From contig NZ_CP042304.1 of the NCBI RefSeq assembly GCF_007859655.1, positions 62,001 through 126,000 of the forward strand: 64,000 nt of DNA, given 5' to 3'. Shown piece after piece: positions 1-8,915 of the stretch; within the stretch, counting starts at the first letter, position 1, and every line of letters starts with the position of its first letter. The stretch is from Devosia ginsengisoli. GTDB lineage: Bacteria > Pseudomonadota > Alphaproteobacteria > Rhizobiales > Devosiaceae. The translations under genes and the position numbers were made by a program. The notes below the pieces were generated by a model, which had not been told where the DNA came from, did no database searches, and saw nothing but the letters and a program-made list of their open reading frames with translations.

Positions 1-764
1 GTGAACAGCGCCGCCCGGTTTACCGGCCCGTTGAAAGGGGTGTTCTGGTTGTCGTCATCGTCGAAATTCAGGTTCGCCGATGGCGAGATACCCGCCCAAT
101 CAAGCCAGCTCTCATTCTTGAATTGCGTACCGATATTGACCATCAGTGCAAAGGGCACGAGACCGATCTTGACGTTTTCCTTGACCGTGGCGCCGCCCAG
201 CGGGTCGCAGGTCGTGTCGTTCACCGCATCATAGAGCAGGATATTGGTGGCGCAGCGCGCAGCTGTCTTGAGATTGCTAATGCGCGACCCAGCCATCGAC
301 CCCGAATTGTCCAGCACCATGGCCACTTCCAGGTCGAGCATCATCCGCTGCGCTTCCGAGCGGATACCGGCATTGAGCTGCTGCACCCCGACCAGCGACA
401 CGAACATGGTCGGCATGCTCACCTGGGCCTCGAGGATCAGCGAGCCCGCGGCGACATTGGCCACGGGCGTGCTGAATGTCACCCCGACCCCGAACGCATT
501 GCCCAGCCGGTCCTCCAGCAGGGCTGCGGCCTTGTCACTGATATCGGCGATATTGATCGGTTCGTTGAAGATTTGCGGCTGCAGCGCCAGCGCTGCCGCG
601 TCGAGCGCGATCTGGGCCCGGCTCTTGGCCTGTTGCAGCGCCACATAATCCACCACCGCGCCACCCAGCGCGATGAGCACGATGGCCATGAGCCCGAAAA
701 CCACGGCGAATGCGCCGCGCTCATCCCGTGTGAAGCGGCTGGCCAGTGCGAGGAATCGGTACAT
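1..764 (-). CDS. TadG-like pilus assembly protein, vWA domain (partial)
   Basis: The gene reads leftward and is cut by the window edge, so only about 254 N-terminal residues are visible. A TadE/TadG-type N-terminus is present: residues 13-21 read RDERGAFAV, followed by one hydrophobic helix (about 20-40), as in Tad pilus minor pseudopilins. A MIDAS-like motif DNSGS at about 152-156 opens a von Willebrand factor A domain. The protein is probably anchored in the inner membrane with its vWA part in the periplasm, serving Flp/Tad pilus assembly. No other tad gene is in view, so the Tad assignment rests on family resemblance. ATG at 764 is the first start in frame before the hydrophobic helix. Confidence 0.75.
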   Translation of the reverse strand, partial: MYRFLALASRFTRDERGAFAVVFGLMAIVLIALGGAVVDYVALQQAKSRAQIALDAAALALQPQIFNEPINIADISDKAAALLEDRLGNAFGVGVTFSTPVANVAAGSLILEAQVSMPTMFVSLVGVQQLNAGIRSEAQRMMLDLEVAMVLDNSGSMAGSRISNLKTAARCATNILLYDAVNDTTCDPLGGATVKENVKIGLVPFALMVNIGTQFKNESWLDWAGISPSANLNFDDDDNQNTPFNGPVNRAALF

Positions 765-829
765 GACGCGGAGCACCCATAATTCTCTGCCCCCTTGCGA
801 GGCGGGCTGACTCTGCTGGAAAATCCTTA

Positions 830-1453
830 TTAAAGGACCACCACCTTCGTATAAAGTTGGACGCGTTCGTAAAGGTCGATCACATCGGCGTTAGTCAGCC
901 TTATGCAGCCCGACGACACATTCTGCCCGATGGTCCACGGCTCGGTCGTGCCGTGGATGCGATAGAGCGTCGAGCCGATATAGAGCGCCCGCGCACCCAG
1001 CGGATTGTTCGGCCCGCCTTCCATGTGGCGCGGCAGGTCCGGCTGGCGTTTCAGCATTTCGGCCGGCGGGGTCCAGCCCGGCCATTCGGCCTTGCGGGTC
1101 ACCTTGTGCGTACCGCTCCATTCAAAGCCCGATCGCGCCACGCCGATGCCATAGCGCAGTGCCCGTCCGCCCCCGAGCACGAAATAGAGGAAATGGGCCG
1201 ATGTATCGATGACGATTGTGCCGCTGCGCTCATTGGTCTGGTAGGGCACGACCTGCCGCAGATAGATCGGATTGACCTGGGTATTGGCCTGCAGCGCCAG
1301 GGCATGGCGCGGCGCGCTTTGGGTGATGATGACGCCCGGCGGTGGCGCGAAACGCCAGCCCGGCTGCAATCCTGCCCCCTGTGCCGGCAGCAGCGCCGAC
1401 AGCGAAACCACCAGCGCCAGCAAACCCTTGCCGGCCGTTTTCATCCCGTTCAT
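830..1453 (-). CDS. L,D-transpeptidase (YkuD family), exported
   Basis: About 207 residues with an N-terminal signal peptide (hydrophobic stretch to PAQGAG). The YkuD catalytic signature is complete near the C-terminus: an HGTTEPWTIG segment with the conserved His at about 167, then SSGCIRL with the nucleophilic Cys at about 183. Enzymes of this family form 3-3 cross-links in peptidoglycan or attach proteins to it in the periplasm. ATG at 1453 is preferred over a GTG at 1465 because the signal peptide needs no extension. It is a monocistronic-looking gene between the TadG-like gene and a response regulator on the same strand. Confidence 0.85.
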   Translation of the reverse strand: MNGMKTAGKGLLALVVSLSALLPAQGAGLQPGWRFAPPPGVIITQSAPRHALALQANTQVNPIYLRQVVPYQTNERSGTIVIDTSAHFLYFVLGGGRALRYGIGVARSGFEWSGTHKVTRKAEWPGWTPPAEMLKRQPDLPRHMEGGPNNPLGARALYIGSTLYRIHGTTEPWTIGQNVSSGCIRLTNADVIDLYERVQLYTKVVVL

Positions 1454-1596
1454 GGCAATCCCCACATCCCGCGCCGGCCCTCACCGGCTTTGGCTGCAAG
1501 ACTGCCCGAAAAGCGCCAACACGCGGTGAAGCGGCATGGTTAAGCCACTGATCTCATTGTTGGTTAGCGGAATTCTAAAACCCGGGAGACTGCGCG

Positions 1597-2022
1597 CTAC
1601 ACATAGACCGAGTCATTGCCCGCCGCCCGGCTCGCCTCGCCCAGCACGCGTCCCAGGGCGGTTCCCAGCTGGTCGGTGGTGAAGGGCTTCACCAGCACTT
1701 CGTTGACGCCAAGCTGGCGCGCCCGCATCACATTGTCCCGGCTGGCATAGGCCGTCATCAGGATGACCGGCGTCGTCGCCGCTGCCCCGAATCGCGGATC
1801 GCGCAGCACCGTCATCACGCCCGCGCCGCTGACATCGGGCATGTACCAGTCCATCAGGACAAGGTCGAACGGTTCGCTCATCAGGTGGAGCAGGGCGGCC
1901 GCTCCGCTATCGGCCTCCACCACCTCGCCCACGCCCAGCTTGGTCAGGCTGGCCGACGAAATCGCCCGCGCATAGGCGTTGTCGTCTGCCACCAACGCTC
2001 GCAGCCGTCCCGGAATGATCAC
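1597..2022 (-). CDS. Single-domain response regulator (CheY-like receiver)
   Basis: 141 residues that are almost entirely one receiver domain with no output domain. Phosphorylation residues are visible: the acidic pair DD at 13-14, the phospho-acceptor Asp58 in LVLMDWYMPD, Thr90 in ILMTAY and Lys112 in VLVKPF. It probably acts by protein-protein contact, as CheY or DivK do; no cognate kinase is nearby. The start is GTG at 2022, preceded by a GAGGGA ribosome-binding site. Confidence 0.85.
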   Translation of the reverse strand: MIIPGRLRALVADDNAYARAISSASLTKLGVGEVVEADSGAAALLHLMSEPFDLVLMDWYMPDVSGAGVMTVLRDPRFGAAATTPVILMTAYASRDNVMRARQLGVNEVLVKPFTTDQLGTALGRVLGEASRAAGNDSVYV

Positions 2023-2168
2023 AGTCTGTCCCTCGAAAACTGCACCGCTTCAAGCCACGGCGGCTCGTCGTCTCAAAGTCTTGTGTCAAATATCGCCGGT
2101 GGCGATTCCAAATAAGTGAGCTTCAGTCTAAGCATTCCCACGTTCTCGATATTCACGGAGCATCGCTG

Positions 2169-2792
2169 ATGTCAATTGAGTCGGTCGCCGATGGCCTGCC
2201 GCGCTGCCCCTGGCCCGGCGACGATGCGCTCTATCGTCACTATCACGATCGCGAATGGGGCCGCCCGGTCACCTCGGATACGCGCCTGTTCGAGAAGATT
2301 TGCCTCGAAGGTTTCCAGTCGGGCCTGAGCTGGATCACCATCCTGCGCAAGCGTGAGCGCTTCCGCGAAGTCTTCCACGGCTTCGATATTCCCAAAGTCG
2401 CCGCCATGGGCGAGACCGATATCGAAACCCTGTTGCAGGATCCCGGCATCATCCGCCACCGCGGCAAGATTGCCGCCACCATCAACAATGCCAAGCGCAC
2501 GCTGGAGATACAGCGCGAATTCGGCTCGCTGGCGGCCTATGTCTGGCGCTTCGAGACTCGCCCCGAACATCGCCCCGATGACCTGAGCTGGGAAAATCTG
2601 CGCCGTCTCGCCCAGACCGAGGCCTCGGTCCGCCTCAGCAAGGATTTGCGCAAGCGCGGCTTCAATTTCGTCGGCCCCACCACCTGCTACGCCTTCATGC
2701 AGGCCATGGGCCTGGTCAACGATCACATCGAGGGCTGCTTCTGCCGCGGCGAGGTCGAGGCCGAGCGCAACGCGCTGGAGCGCCCGCGCTAG
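2169..2792 (+). CDS. tag: DNA-3-methyladenine glycosylase I
   Basis: 207 residues, close to the usual length of Tag. It removes 3-methyladenine from alkylated DNA as the first step of base excision repair. The Tag zinc-snap residues are recognisable: Cys13 in CPWPG, His26 in YHDREWG, and a C-terminal NDH...GCFC segment supplying the second His/Cys pair. The core LFEKICLEGFQSGLSW is typical of the family and carries the base-recognition Glu. It stands alone, transcribed divergently from the response regulator. Confidence 0.93.
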   Translation: MSIESVADGLPRCPWPGDDALYRHYHDREWGRPVTSDTRLFEKICLEGFQSGLSWITILRKRERFREVFHGFDIPKVAAMGETDIETLLQDPGIIRHRGKIAATINNAKRTLEIQREFGSLAAYVWRFETRPEHRPDDLSWENLRRLAQTEASVRLSKDLRKRGFNFVGPTTCYAFMQAMGLVNDHIEGCFCRGEVEAERNALERPR

Positions 2793-2848
2793 CCTGTTGC
2801 TTCTGCGCAACAATTCGACCCATGTGCGACAAGCCGCCACATCGTCGC

Positions 2849-2877
2849 TTGCGGATCACGGAATCGCGAGCTAGAAG
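2849..2877 (+). promoter_or_regulatory. Candidate sigma-70 promoter for the leader/DUF1127-like pair
   Basis: TTGCGG and TAGAAG are separated by exactly 17 bases, each matching four of six consensus positions. It lies about 40 bases before a short ORF with a strong ribosome-binding site. This is a by-eye prediction only. Confidence 0.3.
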
Positions 2878-2915
2878 CCAATCGTCCACCAACGCCAACC
2901 TGAGGGAGGCAATAC

Positions 2916-2975
2916 ATGACCAACGTATGTGAACTCCGCCAGGGGCCAATTTCGCGACATCATAACCAGGCCTGA
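2916..2975 (+). CDS. Possible 19-residue leader peptide
   Basis: A short ORF (MTNVCELRQGPISRHHNQA, 19 residues) is preceded by GAGGGAGG with a six-base spacer, the best ribosome-binding site in this stretch. It lies in the 337-base gap between tag and the first DUF1127-like gene and ends about 155 bases before that gene. The arrangement resembles a regulatory leader, but I recognise no family and no clear terminator/antiterminator pair. The rest of the gap (2976-3129) shows nothing else I can name. Confidence 0.35.
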   Translation: MTNVCELRQGPISRHHNQA

Positions 2976-3129
2976 CGCCCGGTCTTCGTCGCCCTCGGCA
3001 CATCTCGTGCCCGGACACCCCTGACTTCCCAACCCTGATGCTCTGAACCGGGCCGTTTCGCGTCCCCGATTCCGTCATCTCCCAACCCAACAGAGGCCGG
3101 TCTGCGTCTTGGCGCGCCCGGAAACCGTC

Positions 3130-3390
3130 ATGTCGTACAATTCCCTGCCTCAGGGCAGCATCGTTCTGCGCCTTGAATTCTCCATCGCCGATGCCGTGCA
3201 TCAGCGTGGCCTGCTCGCCGTCATCGCGGCTGCGATCAGCGCCTGGTGGAACCGTCCGCAACTGCCGTCCAACCTGCCCGCTTACTTGCGGGCCGATCTC
3301 GGCCTGTCGCCGGAAGCAACACAAGCCCATTGGCTCGAAATCTCAGCCAACAAGGGCATCCCGGAGCCTCTGCGGAGGCCGGGCATGTAA
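3130..3390 (+). CDS. DUF1127-like small protein, copy 1
   Basis: 86 residues. The middle reads AWWNRPQLP followed by YLRADLGL, resembling the short Arg/Leu motif of DUF1127 proteins (YjiS-like), small cytosolic proteins of alphaproteobacteria, some of which are linked to RNA turnover and nutrient metabolism. ATG at 3130 is chosen because it aligns with the start of the second copy; a TTG lies 21 bases upstream. It shares with the next gene the segments LRLEF, AVHQRG, AWWNRP and LRADLGL/LRADMGL, so the two are tandem paralogues. The function is unknown. Confidence 0.55.
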   Translation: MSYNSLPQGSIVLRLEFSIADAVHQRGLLAVIAAAISAWWNRPQLPSNLPAYLRADLGLSPEATQAHWLEISANKGIPEPLRRPGM

Positions 3391-3493
3391 CCGCCGGGGG
3401 AGGCTGCGAAAGCCGCGGTCTCCCCATCCGGGCCTCATTCGAGGCATCAAAATTTCAGAAGGCCGGTTGGTGTGGTCACCGCCGGATACCTCC

Positions 3494-3754
3494 ATGTCGA
3501 TCAATGTTCATGAAGATGGCAGCACCTTGCTGCGCCTTGAATTCTACGCCGCCAAGGCGGTTCACCAGCGCGGTCTCGGCGCCGTCCTGCGTGTCGTGTT
3601 CGCCGCCTGGTGGAATCGTCCCCGCATCCCGCCCGACCTGTCGCCCCGCCTGCGGGCCGATATGGGCCTGCCGCCGGCCCCCAGGTCGATATTCTGGCCC
3701 GAGCCGGAAGACTATTGGCCACTTCCGGTGCCCATGTGGAAGCCGGGACCATGA
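3494..3754 (+). CDS. DUF1127-like small protein, copy 2
   Basis: 86 residues, a paralogue of the preceding gene: LLRLEF, AVHQRG, AAWWNRPRIP and LRADMGLPP occur at matching positions, while the C-terminus is unrelated (Pro/Trp-rich, ending PVPMWKPGP). ATG at 3494 is the start that aligns the two copies. The pair probably arose by local duplication. The ribosome-binding site is weak. Confidence 0.55.
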   Translation: MSINVHEDGSTLLRLEFYAAKAVHQRGLGAVLRVVFAAWWNRPRIPPDLSPRLRADMGLPPAPRSIFWPEPEDYWPLPVPMWKPGP

Positions 3755-3824
3755 CGTCAGGGAGGCCGGGAAATCCCGGCCTCCCGATCTGCCCCTGCCT
3801 GTTGTCTCAATCTCCCCGATCCGC

Positions 3825-3879
3825 TAGAGCATCGTGCGGAAAAGTGGAAACCGGTTTTCCGCGAAAACGATGCGACAAA
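3825..3879. repeat. Hyphomicrobiales-type palindromic repeat
   Basis: GAGCATCGTGCGGAAAAG and its imperfect complement flank a core AACCGGTT, forming a hairpin of about 55 bases. Elements with this core are common between genes in Hyphomicrobiales. An in-frame extension of hisS upstream from 3912 would merely translate this element, which is why the later ATG was chosen. Confidence 0.8.
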
Positions 3880-3911
3880 TAAAGTCCGGCGCGACTTCTC
3901 AGGACTGCCAA

Positions 3912-5435
3912 ATGACCGAAAAGACCAGACTGATCACGCCACGCCTGCCGCGCGGCTTCGAGGATCGCACGCCCGGCGAAATCGCCGCGGTGGGCGCCAT
4001 GATCGACAAGATCAAAGCGGTCTATGAGCGCTATGGCTTCGATCCGGTCGAAACCCCGCTCTTTGAATATACCGAGACCCTGGGGAAATTCCTGCCCGAC
4101 ACCGACCGGCCCAATGCCGGCGTGTTCTCGCTGCAGGACGATGACGAGCAGTGGATGAGCCTGCGCTACGATCTCACCGCCCCGCTCGCCCGCTACTTTG
4201 CAGAGAATTTCGAGAGCCTGCCCAAGCCCTACCGCTCCTATCGCCAGGGCTACGTGTTCCGCAACGAAAAGCCCGGCCCCGGCCGCTTCCGCCAGTTCAT
4301 GCAGTTCGACGCCGACACCGTCGGGGCAGGGGGGCCCGAAGCCGACGCCGAAATGTGCATGATGATGGCCGACGTCATGGATGCGCTGGGGTTGGCGGGG
4401 AAGTATGTCGTGCGGGTGAACAACCGCAAGGTGCTCGATGGAGCGATGGAGGCCATCGGGTTGGCAGACGATCCAGACCGCCGACTTGTCGTGATGCGTG
4501 CGATAGACAAGCTGGATCGCTTGGGCCCAGATGGCGTGAAGCTCCTTCTGGGCGCCGGTCGAAAAGATGAAAGCGGCGATTTCACAAAAGGTGCCGGCCT
4601 CGACTCTAAACAGGCTGAGTTTATTCTCGGCGTCTTGTTCTCCAGCGTAGCGGCCGAAGAGAATGTTAACAGGATCGGAGGCCCTGAAGGCGCGCAGCCT
4701 TTGAGGCCTAACGCCAGCTTTCCAATAAACGACTATATCAGCAAGGTGGGTCCAGCATTTCCTGAAGGGTTGGGCGAACTTAGTCGGATGAAAAGTCTCT
4801 TCTTTGCCGCCGGCTACAACCCCGACCGCATCAAGATCGACCCCTCCGTCGTCCGCGGCCTTGAATACTACACCGGCCCGGTCTTCGAGATCGAACTGAC
4901 CTTCAAGGTGCAGAACGAAAAGGGCCAGGACGTGGTGTTCGGCTCGGTCGGCGGCGGCGGCCGCTACGATGGCCTCGTTTCCCGTTTCCGCCGCGAGCCC
5001 GTGCCCGCCACCGGCTTTTCCATCGGCGTCTCGCGTCTCGCCAATGCGCTGAAACTCACCGGCAATCTCGGCGCCACCGAACCATCAGGCCCTGTCGTCG
5101 TCCTTGTCATGGACAAGGACCAGACGGCCTCCTACCAGGCCATGGTGTCCGAGCTGCGCAATGCCGGCATCCGCGCCGAAATGTTCCTGGGCAACACCAA
5201 GAATTTCGGCAAGCAGGTCGCCTATGCCGACAAGCGCAATTCCCCCATCGTCGTGATCGAAGGCAGCCAGGAACGCGATTCTGGCATCCTGCAGATCAAG
5301 GATCTCATCGCCGGCAAGCAGGCCGCATCAGCCATTTCGGATAATGCCGAATGGAAAGCCGCCCGGCCCGGCCAGTTCGAGATCAAGCGCGAGGATCTGG
5401 TCAGCGCTGTGCAGAAATTGCTGAGCGAGCAATGA
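3912..5435 (+). CDS. hisS: Histidyl-tRNA synthetase
   Basis: 507 residues; a class II synthetase that charges tRNA-His. Visible signatures are the motif 2 region [14 protein letters not shown], the histidine-specific segment [10 protein letters not shown] and motif 3 GGGGRYDGL, then a C-terminal anticodon-binding domain. The stretch [15 protein letters not shown] belongs to the insertion of the alphaproteobacterial-type enzyme. Codon use changes sharply between about 4390 and 4800 (TTG, AGG, TTA, GTA and A/T third positions rare elsewhere here), suggesting a recombined segment. hisZ and hisG follow after a repeat-filled gap. Confidence 0.95.
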   Translation: MTEKTRLITPRLPRGFEDRTPGEIAAVGAMIDKIKAVYERYGFDPVETPLFEYTETLGKFLPDTDRPNAGVFSLQDDDEQWMSLRYDLTAPLARYFAENFESLPKPYRSYRQGYVFRNEKPGPGRFRQFMQFDADTVGAGGPEADAEMCMMMADVMDALGLAGKYVVRVNNRKVLDGAMEAIGLADDPDRRLVVMRAIDKLDRLGPDGVKLLLGAGRKDESGDFTKGAGLDSKQAEFILGVLFSSVAAEENVNRIGGPEGAQPLRPNASFPINDYISKVGPAFPEGLGELSRMKSLFFAAGYNPDRIKIDPSVVRGLEYYTGPVFEIELTFKVQNEKGQDVVFGSVGGGGRYDGLVSRFRREPVPATGFSIGVSRLANALKLTGNLGATEPSGPVVVLVMDKDQTASYQAMVSELRNAGIRAEMFLGNTKNFGKQVAYADKRNSPIVVIEGSQERDSGILQIKDLIAGKQAASAISDNAEWKAARPGQFEIKREDLVSAVQKLLSEQ

Positions 5436-5463
5436 GGGTCGCTGGAGAACGCATTGCGTGGGG

Positions 5464-5590
5464 CACCCCCACCCTCAGTCCCTCCCCACAAGGGGGAGGG
5501 AGGCGATGGACCTGCGTTCAGTGGCACAATCTTGCCGTCGCACAGGGCGGGCTTCCCTCCCCCTTGTGGGGAGGGACTGAGGGTGGGGGT
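5464..5590. repeat. Family C palindromic repeat, inverted pair
   Basis: Two facing copies of a CCCTCCCCACAAGGGGGAGGG unit lie about 50 bases apart, together forming a large imperfect hairpin between hisS and hisZ. The same unit recurs inside cobN (41252-41374) and at 46528 and 52482. Confidence 0.85.
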
Positions 5591-5628
5591 ATAGCTCCGC
5601 ACACTCCATTTGCCTTGAGTATCAATCA

Positions 5629-6693
5629 ATGACCGGCGCCGCCCTCCGCCGCGCCAATCTCGAATCCCTGGTCGAAGCCCAGGGCGCCTGCCGCGCCACG
5701 CCTCCGCTATTGCTCTCGGCCGATCCCTATTTCGATTTGGCCGGCGAGGAATTCGGTCGTCGCCTGTTGCTGACCACGGACACGACTGGCGCCGAATATT
5801 GCCTGCGCCCCGATTTCACCCTGCCCATCGTTGCCTCCTATATCAATGATGGCGTCGGCGAGCCGGCCGCCTTTTCCTATATGGGCCCCATCTTCCGCCA
5901 GCGCGAAAACGGCCCGGCCGAATTCGACCAGGCCGGCATCGAACTGCTGGCCCAGCCCGATGGCGATGTGGCGCTCGACCAGGTGCTGACCTTCGCTCGT
6001 GCTGCCCTCTCCATTTTCGGCGTCGCCCCCGATATCCGCCTCGGCGGCGTCGGCCTCTTCGAGGCCCTGCTGGTCCAGGCCGACATGCCCGATGCCTGGC
6101 GCCCGCGCATCCGCAATCGTTTCGGCCATACCGAAGCGATGAACCGCCTGCTGACCCGCCTCGAAGCCGCCCCCGATGCACCGCGCGACAAGCAGCCCAG
6201 CCGCAAGGCTTTGGTCGAAAGCGTCACCGAACAGATGGTCGCCTCAGGCCTGAGCCTGTCGGAAAGCCGCTCCCCCGAGGAAATTGCCACCCGCTACCTC
6301 GAACAGCAGGCGCTCGATGCGGCCCAAGTCCCCCGGGCCACGCTGAAACTCCTGCGCGACTATCTCTCCATTTCCGGCCCGGTACTCCAGGCGCTGACCC
6401 GGATCGAGGCGCTGGCCGCCCGGCACAGGCTGATGCTCGGTGCACCCATCCGCACGATCAGGCGCCATCTCGATGGCCTGGGCGAAGCTCGCGTCACCTT
6501 CGATGCCGGCTTCTCGCCGCGTCTCGATTACTACACCGGCATCGTCTTCGAAATGACTGGTGCCAATGGCGAAGTCCTGGCCTCCGGCGGCCAGTATGAC
6601 CGCCTGCTCGAACGCCTCGGCGCCACGGCCCCCATCGCCGCCTCCGGCTGCTCTGTCTGGGTCGACCGCCTCGAAGCAGAGGTCGCCCCATGA
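5629..6693 (+). CDS. hisZ: ATP phosphoribosyltransferase regulatory subunit HisZ
   Basis: 354 residues, a catalytically inactive paralogue of histidyl-tRNA synthetase. The class II fold is evident (CLRPDFTLPI, FRQRENGPAEFDQAG, LDYYTGIVFE and ASGGQYDRLLE), but the anticodon-binding domain is missing. HisZ forms a hetero-octamer with the short form of HisG, which follows and overlaps by four bases. It is needed for the first step of histidine synthesis and for feedback control by histidine. Confidence 0.93.
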   Translation: MTGAALRRANLESLVEAQGACRATPPLLLSADPYFDLAGEEFGRRLLLTTDTTGAEYCLRPDFTLPIVASYINDGVGEPAAFSYMGPIFRQRENGPAEFDQAGIELLAQPDGDVALDQVLTFARAALSIFGVAPDIRLGGVGLFEALLVQADMPDAWRPRIRNRFGHTEAMNRLLTRLEAAPDAPRDKQPSRKALVESVTEQMVASGLSLSESRSPEEIATRYLEQQALDAAQVPRATLKLLRDYLSISGPVLQALTRIEALAARHRLMLGAPIRTIRRHLDGLGEARVTFDAGFSPRLDYYTGIVFEMTGANGEVLASGGQYDRLLERLGATAPIAASGCSVWVDRLEAEVAP

Positions 6694-7397
6694 GTGGCAT
6701 TACCCTCGCCGTGCCCTCCAAGGGCCGCCTCGAAGAGCTCACCCGCGAGTGGTTCGCCACCAACGGCCTCGTCATCACCCGCCCCGGCGGTGCCCGTTCC
6801 TATCTCGGCGCCATCGAGGGGCTGCCCGACGTCACCGTGCGCTTCTTCCCGGCTTCCGAGATTGCCCGCGAACTCATCCGCGGCACTATCGATTTTGGCG
6901 TCACCGGGCGTGACCTGATCCACGAGACCAGCGAAACCGGCCCGGCTTCGGTGTCCATCGCCAAGCCCCTCGGTTTCGGCAATGCCGATGTCGTCGTGGC
7001 CGTGCCCGATGCCTGGATCGACGTCACCCACATGCACGACCTGGCCGATGTCGCCTCCGATTTCCGCAGCCGCCACGGCCGCTGGCTGCGCATCGCCACC
7101 AAATACATCACCATCACCCGCCAGCATTTCGCCAAGGCCGGCATTGCCGAATACCGCACGGTCGAAAGCCTCGGCGCCACCGAGGCGGCACCGGCATCCG
7201 GCGTCGCCGATATCGTGGTCGATATCACCAGCACCGGCTCGACCCTGGCCGCCAACGGCCTGCGCGTGCTGGAAGATGGCGTGATGCTGCACAGCGAAGC
7301 CTGCCTCATCGTCTCGCGCACTGCCAACTGGCCCGCCAAGCGCAAGGCCAGGCTCGATGCCGTGCTTGCGCGTTTGAATTGTGTGGCGGGGTTCTGA
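6690..7397 (+). CDS. hisG: ATP phosphoribosyltransferase catalytic subunit (short form)
   Basis: 235 residues, the short HisG that lacks the regulatory C-terminal domain and depends on HisZ. It joins ATP and PRPP to give phosphoribosyl-ATP. Family signatures include GRLEELTREW near the N-terminus, GVTGRDLI, and the PRPP-binding loop DITSTGSTLAANGL. Its ATG overlaps the hisZ stop codon, so translational coupling is likely. Confidence 0.95.
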   Translation: MSGITLAVPSKGRLEELTREWFATNGLVITRPGGARSYLGAIEGLPDVTVRFFPASEIARELIRGTIDFGVTGRDLIHETSETGPASVSIAKPLGFGNADVVVAVPDAWIDVTHMHDLADVASDFRSRHGRWLRIATKYITITRQHFAKAGIAEYRTVESLGATEAAPASGVADIVVDITSTGSTLAANGLRVLEDGVMLHSEACLIVSRTANWPAKRKARLDAVLARLNCVAGF

Positions 7398-7412
7398 CGG
7401 AGGAGAGCGATC

Positions 7413-7634
7413 TTGAGCGGACTGGTTGAATTCCTCCTGATCTTCCTCGCCGTCGCCGCGATCCTCGCCATCGTCTGGAGCACCAACCGCCCCCGGCGCC
7501 GCACGAGTTCTGCCGGCGGCGAAGGCGGAGGCGGCACCACGAGCGGCGGCCATTCGCGCGATGGCGACAACGGCGATAGTGGCGACGGCGGCACGGATGG
7601 TGGCGGGGGCGACGGTGGCGGTGGTGGCGACTGA
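7413..7634 (+). CDS. Small membrane protein with Gly/Asp-rich tail
   Basis: 73 residues. One transmembrane helix (about 4-22) is followed by an Arg-rich turn (NRPRRR) and then about 45 residues almost wholly of Gly, Ser, Asp and Thr. The TTG start is favoured because GGAGGAGAG lies just before it and no ATG is available. I do not recognise the family. It sits 16 bases after hisG and may be cotranscribed with it. Confidence 0.6.
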   Translation: MSGLVEFLLIFLAVAAILAIVWSTNRPRRRTSSAGGEGGGGTTSGGHSRDGDNGDSGDGGTDGGGGDGGGGGD

Positions 7635-7700
7635 CCGGGCATTGCCACCCGCACCGATTCACGACACAAATGCCCGCAGGCTCAGGGGGGAGGGCCACAC

Positions 7701-8900
7701 TTGGCCGACGAACTCGAACTCACCATCCTGATGCCGTGCCTCAACGAAGCCGAAACGCTGGCTGCCTGCATCGGCAAGGCGCGCGGCTTCCTTGATCGTA
7801 CCGGCATTGCCGGCGAGGTCGTCATTGCCGACAATGGCTCGACCGATGGCTCGCAGGATATTGCCAGAAGCCTCGGCGCCCGCATCGTGGCGATCCCCGA
7901 GCGCGGCTATGGCGCGGCTCTTGCCGGCGGCATCCAGGCGGCGCGGGGCCGTTTTGTCATCATGGGCGATGCCGATGACAGCTACGATTTCGCCAATCTC
8001 GACGCGTTCGTCGCCGAGTTGCGCGATGGCGCCGATCTCGTCATGGGCAATCGCTTTGCCGGCGGCATCGCCCCCGGCGCCATGCCCTGGCACCACCGCT
8101 ATATCGGCAATCCCGTGCTGAGCGCGGTCGGGCGCCTGTTCTTCCGCACCCCGATCGGCGATTTCCATTGTGGCCTGCGCGGCTTTTCCCGCGCTGCGAT
8201 CCTGGCGCTCAACCTGCGCACGTCAGGCATGGAATTCGCCTCCGAAATGGTGGTCAAGGCCACCCTGGCCCAGCTCGACCTGCGCGAAGTGCCCACGACC
8301 CTTGCCAAGGATGGCCGCTCCCGCCCGCCCCATCTGCGCTCCATCCGCGATGGCTGGCGGCACCTGCGCTTCCTGCTGCTGTTTTCGCCGCGCTGGCTGT
8401 TTCTCTATCCCGGCATAGCGCTCCTGGCCGTGGGCCTGGTGGTGGGCGCCGTGCTGCTGCCCGGTCCGGCGCATTTCGGTCGCGTCTCCTTCGACGTCCA
8501 CACTTTCCTTGTCGCCGCGCTCTGCATCATCGTCGGCCTGCAATCGGTCTCCTTCGCCATTATCGGCCGCCGCTTTGCCTCGCGCTATGGCTTCATCCCG
8601 CCCTCCGGCAACTATGGCCGCCTGCTCGAAGCCCTCACGCTCGAGCGCATCCTGCTGGTCGCCATCATCCTGATGCTGGTCGGTATCGGCGCTTTGGTCT
8701 GGGGTGTCGGCCAATGGGCTGCCCGCGATTTCGGGCCCCTCAATGCCAGCCGCACCCTGCGCCCGGTCATCCTGGCCATGACGGCACTGGTTTCCGGCTT
8801 CCAGCTCATGATGAGCGGCTTCATGTCTTCCATGATCAACATTCCGATCTACGAGCGGCGGCTCGCCGAACCCCCGCAGCCCGACGAAACGGCGCCCTGA
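7701..8900 (+). CDS. Glycosyltransferase family 2 with C-terminal membrane segments
   Basis: 399 residues. The N-terminal GT-A domain (about 1-230) has MPCLNEAETL, DNGSTDGS and the metal-binding GDADDSYDF; it resembles dolichyl-phosphate mannose synthase-type enzymes that load a sugar onto a polyprenyl phosphate. Four hydrophobic segments follow between about 225 and 390. The start is TTG with a GGGGGGAGGG ribosome-binding region. The acceptor and the glycan are unknown. Confidence 0.8.
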   Translation: MADELELTILMPCLNEAETLAACIGKARGFLDRTGIAGEVVIADNGSTDGSQDIARSLGARIVAIPERGYGAALAGGIQAARGRFVIMGDADDSYDFANLDAFVAELRDGADLVMGNRFAGGIAPGAMPWHHRYIGNPVLSAVGRLFFRTPIGDFHCGLRGFSRAAILALNLRTSGMEFASEMVVKATLAQLDLREVPTTLAKDGRSRPPHLRSIRDGWRHLRFLLLFSPRWLFLYPGIALLAVGLVVGAVLLPGPAHFGRVSFDVHTFLVAALCIIVGLQSVSFAIIGRRFASRYGFIPPSGNYGRLLEALTLERILLVAIILMLVGIGALVWGVGQWAARDFGPLNASRTLRPVILAMTALVSGFQLMMSGFMSSMINIPIYERRLAEPPQPDETAP

Positions 8901-8915
8901 ACCACACCGGACCCC

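Noticed and set aside
2916..2975. Similarity of the 19-residue leader to the N-terminus of ribosomal protein L28
   Set aside because: Only the short NVCEL part matches; the frame after the stop does not continue as L28, so a remnant of rpmB is not supported.
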